The notes beneath the pieces are model-generated. The model searched no databases. It saw only the letters and a program-made list of their open reading frames with translations, and was not told the origin of the DNA. Made by a program: the position numbers and the translations under genes. This document shows, in pieces, positions 52,961 through 64,000 of a stretch of 64,000 nt of DNA. Position 1 is the stretch's first letter. Every line of letters starts with the position of its first letter. Source of the DNA: Mantis religiosa (lineage: Eukaryota; Arthropoda; Insecta; Mantodea; Mantidae); assembly GCA_030765055.1 (NCBI GenBank), contig CM060953.1, positions 23,781,794-23,845,793 on the forward strand, read 5' to 3'.

Positions 52961-55489
52961 CTAACCTCACTCTAAATTCACTCTAACTTGCCACTGGATT
53001 GGCTCTGGCTTGAAGGAGCTTGGCAACATCTGTGTCACGCTCTCGGATTGAAATACGTTGGTCCAAGCAATCTGCGGTTTTATCGAGGTTTGCCCCAGTC
53101 GCCGACGTAAGTACCAGACTCGAAATTAAATATCAAGAACCCTTAAGTGTAAAAATAATAGGAAAAGTGGGAAAAACGAATGTCCTGACATCTATCAACA
53201 GGACGACACCCTAATGCCATCTATCTGCTTCAAAAAGTGCTCAGTAACCAATTGTCTGTGGATACGTGATGCAAATGTCATTCTGCCCGTGACAGAAGCA
53301 GAGTACAGTTGTCTAGCACTAACGTGACGAAGTAAAATGGTATGATACTAGGATGTCAACCACACACAGTTCACTCAAGGTCACACATGTATATGTCTCT
53401 TTTTAAGTTTGACATTTTGTAAGATTAGAGATCATAAGAGAGTGAGGGGCTAGCCGATAGCAGGAATGTAAGTTTAACAATGAAAATATATTTGTATCTG
53501 TAGTAGGTTAATGCATCTCAGTACCACGTCTATTTGTACCGCAACTGTTTAGTTCCTCCTCCCATACAACGCTCTCATAATGTCTCGCAATGTGAAGACA
53601 CAGTCAACCCACCTCAAACAAGTGACGATCTAAAGTACTATCAATGAAAATTTTAACTTACAAGATTGCTGTTTTTAAAGCAAAATGGGGCGAGCTGCAG
53701 AAATACTCTCGTCCAGTATTTTTAAATAAATGACAAAAGAAAAACGGACAGATACATGAATCAAACTAGGATTGATTTATTAATTTCACAGTTCAGTGGA
53801 AAGGTATCAACCTGCGCATCATCACAAAGCATTTTCCTCCTATTTCTCCCGCAATAAATTCGTCACGGTCCGCATGTTTATTAAGGCACAACCCGACTAT
53901 TAACTTTGTCCATAAAGGGGAGGTGCATAACTGAGGGCTATTTTCAAAGCATATTTTGTAGTCGTGAATTAAATCCATTAACAGAATTGAGGAGCAAAAG
54001 GAAAAAGAAGCAAAAATAAAGCACCATACACATATAATAATGCCTTTTAATACTATAACATTTCGTTACGCTGCATTATGGCATATTTTTTACATCCGTC
54101 TAGTGGGAGCTGATGGACTTTTGTTAGGCGATCCCCACTTTTTTGTAATAGTGATGAAAGGGCTGCTTGATCCCTTGAATTTGGTTGAAGGGGCAGGCAA
54201 GTTCACTTTGCGCAGGTGTGCACTTATAGTAATGGTAATAGTTAAGTGGAGAGAGCTTCTTAAAGCAGAAAAAAAAAGTATGAAATGCTCTGTAATACCT
54301 GACCAAATTGTTTGGCCTTTGGTCTTAATAATACTAGATATTACGGGCTTTTTCTGTCCCAAGTTTCCCCTCAACTCTCATTTCATTTCATACTCTTTGT
54401 TTGTTTCAGGGTTTAAGATGTCGGCAATAGTTTCGATGTCCATGTACTTGTCCTCCAGATCGGAGGTCACCAAGTTTCCCCCAACAAACCCCCAGACATG
54501 AGATATTCAGGATTTCACGAAGCAATAAGAAGCAGGGATCGAATGTGGTACACTATCCCTCCACAGGTATGAACCATTACAGACACACGCTTCCACGTAA
54601 TGGGCATGCGCAACGAATGGAAAATGAGCACATAATCTCGCTCATCACTTTGTTAGCATCTACCGCCACCTGCTAGAACATTCTGTGAACTGCACCTTCG
54701 TGTTTAATGTTCGCAACTGATTAATGGAAACGTTGACTTGACTTCGAAGTTGAAAATAGATCCTCATTAAGAGAGGTCATTTTAGAAAAAGCTCTGAAAA
54801 TGCAGAGTAAAGGTAGAAACAGGCTGAAAAAATCTGATGTGTAAACATTTTCTACTCTTAACAGCTGTTCTTAATCGATACCAGCTGCAAGAGAATATGG
54901 GAACACAGTAGATTTTAAGCGACAGTCAACTGTTTTAAATCTGATCGCTATGCAACGATTTTTTAATTTTCGTTCCCTTTGTATGGCAGAGACAAAAAAG
55001 TAAAAAAGATGAAAAGAAGGAAACAAATAAAGAAGAGCTGCTTCCCATCTTAAAGAAATCTCTGAAATAATTTGACCAAATTCTGGTTTAATAATATCTA
55101 CATTTTTGTAGAGTACAATTTTGCTTATCTCCTAAGGTTTACCAGCTATTCAAACGTATTTCAGAATTTATTTTCTATAGATTTCAAATATAGATGAGAA
55201 GAGGGAATTGTGGAATACCATTTATATTTCTAAAATAGCTTAACTGGTTTCTAAATAAAAATCTCCAAATCCTCATGAGTGCAGCCCAAATGACCTTGCT
55301 GTCGACGGGCCCTAAAACACCACACACTCACTCATGAGTGCATACTTTAATTAATTGTGATGAACCTTTACTTGTAAAAAAGTAAACTGATATTCATTTA
55401 GTTGTTATAAAATCTTATTTTGTAAAATATTACTTATAGAGCTTAATATGAAATAGTCGGGTATTATGGAATAGGTGGCTGAAAACATT
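52961..55489. other. No confirmed gene; possible exon-like stretch 54390-54510 (minus)
   Basis: Mostly unique AT-rich DNA. On the minus strand 54390-54510 reads GFVGGNLVTSDLEDKYMDIE followed by TIADILNPETNKEYEMK and a stop, with codon-like composition but no identifiable family or splice donor. The plus strand has a good acceptor-like TTTGTTTCAGG at about 54402-54412. A plus-strand 153-codon frame (54040-54501) overlaps and has no recognisable domain. I do not call either. Confidence 0.3.
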
Positions 55490-56789
55490 GAACAATTAAT
55501 GGATATTAATTGATCTTTCACACTAGCCCTGTGTAGAACGTACTATGAAAGGGTAGAGCCAGACTGAAAAATTCAGTGCCATAGCCGGGATTTGAACCAC
55601 GGATCTTCTGGTCTCCGTCCAGACGCTCTAAACCATTGAGCTACTATGGCCAACGTGCCAACATGACATTAAATTCTCCAACTGACTCGTGTTTTTCCCG
55701 GTAAACCACTAGGAATTCTCATAAACACATGAGAAAACTACCTTAATGACGACTTACTATGCTGTAAGTACTTTAAGGCCCGGGCTTTATAGTTCGGACC
55801 ACTATTAGGTACAATTAATGGAAATTGATTGTTCTTTCACCCTAGCCGTGTGTAGGACGCACTATGAAAGGGTAGAGCCAGAGTGAAAAATTCAATGCCA
55901 TAGCCGGGATTTGAACCACGGATCCTCTGATCATAAACACATGAGACAACTACCTCAATGGCGACTAACTATGCTGTAAGTATTTAAGACCCTGGCTTTA
56001 TAGTTCGGACCACCATTAGGTACAATTGTCATGTTGGCACGTTGGCCATAGTAGCCCGATGGTTTAGAGCGGCTGGACGGAGACCAGAAGATCCGTGGTT
56101 CAAATCCGGGCTACGGCATTAAATTTTTCAGTCTGGCTCTACCCTTTCATAGTGCGTCCTACACACGGCTAGGGTGAAAGAACAATTAATTTCCATTAAT
56201 TGTACCTAATAGTGGTCCGAACTATAAAGCCCGGGCCTTAAAGTACTTACAGCATAGTAAGTCGCCATTAAGGTAGTTGTCTCGTGTGTTTATGAGAATT
56301 CCTAGTGGTTTACCGGGAAAAACACGAGTCAGTTGGAGAATTTAATGTCATGTCGGCCCGTTAGCCATAGTAGCTCAAGGGTTTAGAGCGGCTGGACGGA
56401 GACCAGAAGATCCGTGGTTCAAATCCGGGCTACGGCATTAAATTTTTCAGTCTGGCTCTACCCTTTCATAGTGCGTCCTACACACGGCTAGGGTGAAAGA
56501 ACAATCAATTTCCATTAATTGTACCTAATAGTGGTCCGAACTATAAAGCCCGGGCCTTAAAGTACTTACAGCATAGTAAGTCGTCATTAAGGTAGTTTTC
56601 TCATGTGTTTATGAGAATTCCTAGTGGTTTACCGGGAAAAACACGAGTCAGTTGGAGAATTTAATGTCATGTCGGCCCGTTAGCCATAGTAGCTCAAGGG
56701 TTTAGAGCGGCTGGACGGAGACCAGAAGATCCGTGGTTCAAATCCGGGCTACGGCATTGAATTTTTCAGTCTGGCTCTACCCTTTCATT
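55490..56789. mobile_element. S1 tRNA-like repeat cluster, inverted (minus then plus)
   Basis: 55490-56027 holds S1 sequence on the minus strand: body, head at about 55578-55655, body, and a truncated head at about 55896-55930. 56028-56789 holds plus-strand units: heads at 56042, 56361 and 56680, exactly 319 bases apart, with bodies between. The plus part ends after a head with CAGTCTGGCTCTACCCTTTC. Repeats within the cluster are very similar. Body segments of the two halves are complementary over roughly 200-300 bases, so the locus could fold back. Heads here read GCCATAG versus CTACGGC (one G-U pair). Confidence 0.9.
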
Positions 56790-58784
56790 GAAAAATTAAT
56801 TTGATTTCATAAAACACTAAAAATTATTGGTTTAAAATAGATAAAATATACTATAAACAAAAAATTGCTTTTGTTTCATTTCAATGAATTTAACTTTTTT
56901 GTTGTAAATATACTATGGATTTAAATTAGGCTGTATATAACTAATAATAATTATTCAGCTACTAATATTATACTCAAAACTCATTTTTAACTTTATTTAT
57001 ATTCAGTAATTATATATTTTGTACGGTTTTATGGAACATTATTCTTTTACATGGGGGTATTAAGAAATACCTAGTATTCCATAATATCCGACACGGCATC
57101 TTGGTCAATGATCCTTTAAAGTAAACGACAAAATATACTAGCTAAAAACGATCACAATATGGTAAACTACAGTTCTTTCAGGGTACCTTACACTCAACAT
57201 CAATATTCAAATGGGTTGAAGTGCTTGAAAATTTATCTGAAAAAGCTTTTGAATATCACAAAACATACTTTGTTCTGCAGCGAGTGAAATGACATGATCA
57301 TGGGAGTATTTCTTGACTCCTACATGATAGCGGCAGCAAACGGAACTGAAGTCTTGGTATTCCATATTTCCGGACTATTTTATAATACCCTTCTCTCCTC
57401 TACCTTTTATGAAAATCAAAATTTTCATTTTCAATTCAATTTCAATTTTCCAGATAAAGGTTACTTCTAGATCGGAGACACCCTTTTGAAAATCTTCTTC
57501 ACATCTTTGACTAAGACGCTTTCCGGCGACCACAGAGACTGTCTGAAGCATAATTATTAATATAAACTGTACAGTTGTAAGGATCGACTTCCAGAGGTAG
57601 GAACCCGGGCTGTCCTACAATACGCAATCTTTCGTCTCGAGTTATTAATCCTCCTTGAACGCTTTCAACATATATAGAGCAAGGAACGAACAGCAACAAA
57701 GGGGCTGTGCCCTGAATTTGATACAGTGGTTAACGTTATTACCCTGAAGTTAGAATTACGTACTAACAATTACTTCATGCCCATTAATCCATGATTTACA
57801 GCTGGTTAGCGTAGCAACGAAACTGTTTAGCAACAAAATAACACACTTCCTCTGCAGTTTGGTGGGAAGAATTTCATTTTTTCCTCCATCGTTATCATTT
57901 CCTATCGTAATCTGGAAGTATTTGTATGAGAGTGATGCGAGAATGTTTTAAGCACCGTCAGTTGTTTCTGAAGTCAAACCTCGCGATATAACAATAGAAG
58001 GGCGACTAAATGAAACAAAACACTACAGTGTAGCTTTCACATAACTATGTATTGCAAGTAACGTACAGACCTAGCAGAAGTTTGATTCCGTGGCTCTGAT
58101 AAACTATTTTATACACTATAACTGGGGGAAAATTGTAGGTATTGGCTTCTTGACAAAGCAGCAAATAACTAAAATGTTGCACCGCTCTTCACGCCAAAGA
58201 TAAACGACACTAGGCAGAGAAACTAATACGAGTGTGACTCGTCAGATTTGTCACATTTTATTTCCTAGACGTCGGGTACGGAAAGAGTAGGACACTTTAG
58301 TAAAATCGGCTCTAAGAGAAAATGCCTCGTCCTGATCTTTCCCTTGTTTTTGTTATCTGACGCGGTCCTTCCAACTATAACTCAACAAACACACCGAAAT
58401 AAACAAAAAATAGAAGCGGTTGCCTTACTCGCCATAAATCTGCTTCATTCTCATTACTAAACGTGTCCGTTTAATTGAAATCTTGTGTTTTCTGCTGCAA
58501 GGCGTGCTATCGAAACACCCCATCCCTTCCTGCAGCGGCACCACCGGCCAGTGGCGTGTCAAATACTCTCTTTGAAATAACCACCGTTCGATATTCAGAA
58601 CATTGCGTCCGAAGGGAACAGTTGATCTCTTGAAAATGTCCGATTTTATCTTTAGATCGATTCTAAATAACATTCCTGAATCTGGGTCATATAAAACCCT
58701 TATGGAATCTTCACTAAATGATGGAGTGAAGTGGACGACTTAAAATGATAATGCTAAATTTTTAACCTTCAACATTAAGTCATA
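56790..58784. other. No confirmed gene; unidentified frame 57511-57699 (minus)
   Basis: Very AT-rich to 57400. The minus-strand frame at 57699-57511 reads VQGGLITRDERLRIVGQPGF, then LPLEVDPYNCTVYINNYASD and SLCGRRKAS. It looks protein-like (hydrophobic start, cysteine pair) and could be an exon or transposon piece, but I recognise no family. Confidence 0.3.
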
Positions 58785-58970
58785 TCGACGATGAATGTTC
58801 ATATAAGCCCGGGGTCCATACAGTTTAAAGTTACTAAGAAATTCAGCTTTCAGGATAAGATAAAACCCTGGAGAAACCTTATTCAGATAACTCAACCTGA
58901 GCGATATTCGAACTCGATATCTCTTGAACGTGAGGCAGACACGCTAACACCTAGGCCTCAGAAGCGGGCA
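58785..58970 (-). mobile_element. S2 SINE
   Basis: Reverse-strand S2: CATATCGACGATGAATGTTC, then CTTTCAGGATAAGATAAAAC, then GATATTCGAACTCGATATC and CTTGAACGTGAGGCAGACAC. Confidence 0.8.
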
Positions 58971-59143
58971 AGAGGCTGATCTTGATATTCCACTCTGATC
59001 ACAAGGATAATTTCAAATGCAAACAAGTTTAAATATTTCTATAAATAAGAAAACTGCAGTAAACACTTCGCAAGTTTAACTCTCTCAACATTCTACATGC
59101 TTTTCAAAAAAGAATTAATCCTTTTATTAAATCGTAGAAAATA

Positions 59144-60054
59144 CGAGGACTTCTCAATAAAGACTGATAATTTTTTACGTTCATAATTTTTCGCACTAAA
59201 ATTCAATCTTATTATATTGTGTTAGCTTAATGTGAAACAAACACGCCGTAGTAGTTTCATTGTTGGTACTCCTGGTTCCCGCCTGTTAGAACCAGGCAAG
59301 TTCAGACATGTTCAGTTTCGCCTACCGCTGTAATGGAGGGAACATGCAGTAAAAGTTGATGTTAGAGGAAGATCCGGAGTTTCTTTCAAACGTAACCACT
59401 GCTGATGAAACTTGGCTACATCATTTTGATCGTGAGAGCAAACAGCAAGGCTCAGTGTGGAAATCTCCTTCATCACCCACCCCCAAAAATGCAAAAGTGA
59501 TTGCTTCTGCTGGGAAAGTTATGGTCATCTCATTCTTTGATATTCATGGAATGGTTTATCAGCATGTTGTACCTACACACACATCAGTAACTGGACAATA
59601 CTACAGGGATGTCCTGAAAACATGGCAAGTCCATATCAGGTGCTAAAGACCACATTTCCGTGAAGCAGGCTGGATGCTGCACCATGATAATGCGCGGCCG
59701 CATATTGCCAATGTTGTTGCTGAATATGTTGCAAAAATCAACGTGAAGTGCACCCCTCACCCTCCCTATAGTCCGGATTTAGCCCTTGTGACTTTTTCCT
59801 ATTCACTAACTTGAGAAAACGCCTTCGTGGGAGGCATTATCCATCATCAGAAGCAGTGGTGAAGGCTGCGGAGGCGATTTTGAAGGATTTCTCAAAAAAT
59901 TGTTTCCAGCATGTCTTTGAAGACTGGCAGAAACGCTGGGACAAGTGTATCGCATTCAGGGGAGACTATTTTGAGGAGTATTAAAATTATAAGGATGCGT
60001 AAAGGTACGTTGTCAAAACAAAAATTGTGGTCATTATTTATTGAACAGCCATCG
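59144..60054 (+). mobile_element. Mariner Mar-1, internally deleted copy C
   Basis: The 911-bp element is flanked by TA (59142-59143, 60055-60056), with ends CGAGGACTTCTCAATAAAGA and reverse complement CGATGGCTGTTCAATAAATA. Compared with copy A the deletion runs from GGGAACATGC (copy A about 10144) to AGTAAAAGTTGATG (copy A about 10549). CATGC is present at both breakpoints in copy A, pointing to microhomology. The breakpoint differs from copy B. Confidence 0.92.
59359..59990 (+). pseudogene. Mar-1 transposase catalytic domain, inactivated (copy C)
   Basis: From MLEEDPEFLSNVTTADETWL through VMVISFFDIHGMVYQHVV the frame is open to a stop at about 59644 (GGTGCTAAAGACC). It continues as REAGWMLHHDNARPHIANVV and PHPPYSPDLA, after which a small deletion shifts the frame before CDFF. 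The C-terminus KRWDKCIAFRGDYFEE is readable in another frame. Deleted N-terminus as in copy B. Confidence 0.9.
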
Positions 60055-61220
60055 TAGTTAACATATGTGCATCAAATGTAACAAAATCATTTCTGTAAAC
60101 GTGGGAAAATATGAGAATAATATGAGAAAAAGACATAGCCTCCCTAGATCGTAATCTAACTCCTTAATTTTCACTCCGATAAAACAACTGTTTACACAAG
60201 AAAGTTCTTTAGGAAGTGGACTTATATGAGTGAACACAGGATTGTTTAACCATTCTGTCTCAATTTTATTAATTAATTATTAAAAACTATTTAATATACT
60301 TAAAAGTCAATATAATAACGCGTTTCCAAGTTATACTTGACACTACCAAATTATACAAGCAATAATATAAACAAAGAGCTAAAACGCTTTCCTCGGATGT
60401 TTGCACGCCAATGATACAGCTTATCTCGCAGTGAGCTATACAGCCCTTTTAAGCCAGGAAAATACACAGCGTTTAACTTGTTTATTTCCATCTTCGGTTC
60501 TAGAAGGTGTAACAGGGCATTATAAGATAACAAATTCGATCTCCACCTTCTTCCTAAAACTTGCCCCAATGTAAATTCCACCCCTTCGGCTTTCTTTGAG
60601 CTTAATTCTTACCGACGAATGTGTTTCCGATCCGAGGTCGTTAGGAACGGGGAGTGACCGATTTGCTTATCATTTAGGGTAATTTCCCTTCCGAGCATGT
60701 GGTTCAAATTGATACGCCCTAAAAGTCCATTTGTATAGCTCATTTAAATAAATATGTTTCTTCGAATTTTAAACCAGTGAACAGAACTAGTAAACTGAAG
60801 CTTTAAGATGGACGGATAAGACGAAAAGTAAGCAAGAATAAGTGGCGTATGAAAGGAAAGGTCATACACAGCTCAGAAACAACTGTTAAAAGTAACTTCA
60901 CCTGGGAAAGATCCACAAACAATAAGTCAAATATTATGAGGTTGTAATTTCGCTTCAGATACTAAGGAACTTTAAACAAATTCGAGGAAATGAATAAAAC
61001 ATACCTAGCATAAACCTTTGATATGTGCCATTTACATAATTACATAGCTAAAATGCTTTAATATGCTTAACACGAAAGCAATAAGAAAATAGAAATAAGT
61101 TGTTTTCGAAAATCCATAAATAAATGATAGAAGTTTGGAAAGGTGTAAATGTTCAGAGATTAAATAAATAAATCATAACTTTATGTAAAGACTATTTATG
61201 TTTCTAAAGAAAACATACGA
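60055..61220. other. No recognisable feature
   Basis: AT-rich unique DNA between mariner copy C and element X copy 2. Confidence 0.4.
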
Positions 61221-61231
61221 TATCATTGAGC

Positions 61232-61889
<658 letters not shown>

Positions 61890-62149
61890 GAATGTTTCGA
61901 CCACTTCATGAGGCAATTTCTACTAATTTTGGGTTGAGAAAAACAAATATGACAATGAAAAATTTGTATTAGCTCTAGTTTCTATGATATACACAAGGTG
62001 GAAGTATTACATATTAACGGATTGAGAGAAAAGGATACATTTTAATTACATACATGCTACCAACAATGAAAGTGCATTAGATTTTTTAACTGGTAATTAC
62101 ATGTTAAGAGTTCTAAATTGCTGGAAAAATACTTCGCAGATAGTCGTGT

Positions 62150-62640
62150 TTGAAGAGAATCATGTGGTGACTTATTGACTTCGTCGTCTGATGCCCCTTG
62201 TGATGGAGTTCCGCAGAGTCCCTATACAAAGACCAACAGTAATCCGCAAGCATTACTTCATTACAACGGCCCTGATATCTTTGTTCCATAACAGAAATGT
62301 CCTGATGGAATCTCTCCCCATGTTCATCACTAACAGCTCCACAACTAGGGGGGAGAAAGTCTAGGTGGGAGTCTTAAGGGACATGTTGCATCCAAGGTTA
62401 CGGTATTTTTGCAGGAGCACTGTCACCAAATGCTTGTAGTTGTCATCTCTTTTGTTGCCTAAAAGTCCGCGAACAACACCCTTGAATGTTTCCCAAGCTT
62501 CCTTTTCTTTCCCCTCCAAAATTTGCTCAAATGCAGGATCCTGTACAAGTTCTCTTATTTGTGGTCCGACAAAAATACCTTCCTTGACTTTTGCATCACT
62601 TAATTTCCAAAATTTCTATCTGATTGTGTTTTGTTTTTTG
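62150..62640 (-). pseudogene. EHGExFHQDI-family protein fragment in element X copy 2
   Basis: The minus strand, from 62640, reads KLSDAKVKEGIFVGPQIREL, then VQDPAFEQILEGKEKEAWET, FKGVVRGLLGNKRDDNYKHL and LQKYRNLGCNMSLK. After a small deletion it continues in another frame as SDEHGERFHQDISVMEQRYQ and EVMLADYCWSLYRDSAELHH. This is most of the C-terminal half of a protein type that I know only as uncharacterised multi-copy arthropod sequences. No start and no N-terminal part. Frameshifted. Confidence 0.75.
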
Positions 62641-62827
62641 ACAGGTGTGCCAACTCCCAAAAAATGCCGCAAATTTAAAATCTTCACTCTAAAAATGAAA
62701 CGTCACTTTATCTTCAAAACAAGAGCGAATCTAGCATTTTATGAATGATGAGTTTTGAATTCAGCAGATGGAAATACATGTAAATTCTCTATTTTTAAGC
62801 CTGAAACATTTCCATTGTTTCCCAGTG

Positions 62828-63600
62828 TAATCTATAAAGAGGTGCTAAGATTTCTAGAGATAAGACGAAGTCAATACAGGAACAAAACATAACATAAAAC
62901 GTTGATTCATTGCACTCTCATGGATTTCTCTACACATTCTTCAACAAACTATACTTAAAGGGGTTTATTCATCTCTCGCTGTCATGTTAACCGTCATAAA
63001 TAGTTAAAGAAATTATCATATTACATATGTTTGTACATGCAAGGGAGATACCTATGGAATACATTAGGCTTAAGTGATATAGATCTGGTCAAGAAGTGAC
63101 GCCTTTGAACATCACTGCTGACAGAAGAAGAGAAAAAAATGACTAACGACTTTCCAATAGTGAAAAATATAAGTATTGAAAAATGGAATCAAATAGCAAG
63201 GAATAACACGAAAAAGGATAGATCCAGGAGGCCGTGGTCGAAGTTATACTTTCGAGTGATTCTGCATACATAATTATACATAATTATGTGATACAGTGGT
63301 TTTAAAGATTGTTGAATATTGAAATTTATACAGTGTAACTTCAGCACAGTTATAAGAATAGAATCCGGTGAGTTCATAAACGTAATAAGTATTAATCAGA
63401 CAATATTTCATGGTATTAACCTTAACCTAAAAATGGCTGTAGCTGATCGCCGCGAGATAAACAAGACCAATGGTTAATGATTCATCTAGAAATGTATCAT
63501 ATTCTAGAAGTTTACACACAAACAGGGAACAAGCGATAGTAATTGAAGCACACAATGGTATATCAATAAAAGAATATATCCTAGCAATAGGCCAACTAAC
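62828..63600. other. No recognisable feature
   Basis: AT-rich unique DNA. Confidence 0.4.
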
Positions 63601-63765
63601 TAATCCCTCAAACAGACGTGATACATTAAACATTTATACTGACTGTTCCCATTCATTCTCAGTTTTGAAAATGGCTGTGCTGTTGTATCCCAAGAAGTTA
63701 CAATGCTATATAAACTACCGGAATTCTACACAATATTCTCTAATGAATTATATGCAATAAAAAGT
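63600..63765 (+). pseudogene. Non-LTR retrotransposon RNase H fragment (probable)
   Basis: Reads LNIYTDCSHS, then after a frameshift near 63668 NGCAVVSQEVTMLYKLPEFY and TIFSNELYAIK. The IYTDGS and F.AEL.AI motifs contain the first two acidic residues of the RNase H domain found in several non-LTR clades. Here C replaces G in TDGS and N replaces A in AEL. Surroundings are not recognisable. Confidence 0.5.
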
Positions 63766-63894
63766 CCCTAGCAGTGATACAATCTACAATGCACCAAAAA
63801 TATGTGATTTACTGAGATTGCTTCAGTGTTTTATTGTCCCTCCAAGATTTATCGTTCACTAAATTGATAAAATATATCCAAAATTTGTATAATA

Positions 63895-63985
63895 ATTTAA
63901 GTTAATAGATGGAAATTAATCATTTCTTCACACTAGCCATGTACAGGATAAGGTTTTTGATAGACAGAGTCAAGCATGTAGTTGA
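63895..63985 (-). mobile_element. S1 body fragment
   Basis: GGAAATTAATCATTTCTTCA, then CACTAGCCATGTACAGGATA, aligns with the minus-strand S1 body segment at 55495-55570. The head would lie beyond the window if present. Confidence 0.6.
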
Positions 63986-64000
63986 AGAACTGGAGCATAG

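Noticed and set aside
54040..54501. 153-codon plus-strand ORF
   Set aside because: No recognisable domain, overlapping frames on the other strand, and no supporting splice or codon signal beyond chance.

Overview
The window looks like repeat-rich intergenic DNA from an arthropod, most probably an insect with a large AT-rich genome. A polyneopteran such as a cockroach or termite is my guess from the repeat style, not something the sequence proves. I find no convincing host protein-coding gene, no rRNA, no functional tRNA and no CRISPR. Almost everything recognisable is a mobile element, a relic of one, or a tandem array, and several tandem arrays are visibly made from mobile-element sequence. 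Family names used here (S1, S2, S3, X, Mar-1, Mar-2, Mar-3) are local labels.

Layout. 0-5.3 kb: an S1 tRNA-like repeat cluster; a non-LTR retrotransposon fragment split by a TA-flanked Tc1/IS630-like transposon that itself holds another non-LTR fragment; a 178-bp satellite. 6.3-7.5 kb: a 5'-truncated jockey/CR1-type reverse transcriptase. 8-8.7 kb: an S2 SINE whose body is expanded into a 108-bp array. 9.95-11.3 kb: a full-length dead mariner (Mar-1 copy A). 14-17.2 kb: an 11-bp-based minisatellite with 56-bp and 138-bp higher-order units. 19-25 kb: S2 with a perfect 15-bp target duplication, an S1 cluster, a transposase relic split by TIR element X, Mar-1 copy B, and a fold-back element with 160-bp inverted arms. 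27-35 kb: an S3 (tRNA-Glu-like) SINE, an RTE-like element with a GAA tail and 15-bp target duplication, and a second S2-derived 108-bp array. 35.7-36.5 kb: a second copy of the jockey/CR1-like element. 38-39.8 kb: Mar-3 nested in Mar-2. 42.0-44.2 kb: a second copy of the Tc1-like element, carrying an S3 SINE and a 0.75-kb AAGG tract. 46-48.7 kb: a Mar-2 whose last coding stretch is amplified into 18 copies of an 85-bp repeat. 49.4-53 kb: a second 11-bp minisatellite, inverted relative to the first, with a 660-bp block duplicated without visible difference. 55.5-56.8 kb: an inverted S1 cluster. 59.1-60.1 kb: Mar-1 copy C. 61.2-62.8 kb: a second copy of element X, with a 0.65-kb AAT microsatellite grown just inside its terminal repeat.

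How the parts work together. None of the autonomous elements is intact. Insertions can be ordered from nesting: non-LTR before Tc1-like before non-LTR; Mar-2 before Mar-3; transposase relic before X; Tc1-like before S3. The strongest theme is conversion of transposon sequence into tandem DNA: S2 body to 108-bp arrays at two loci, Mar-2 3' coding end to an 85-bp array, an element X sub-terminal region to AAT, and a Tc1-like interior to AAGG. The most unusual element is X, a TIR element flanked by TAA that carries pieces of an arthropod multi-copy protein family recognisable by an EHGExFHQDI motif. Long open frames inside the arrays are artefacts of repeat units that lack stop codons.
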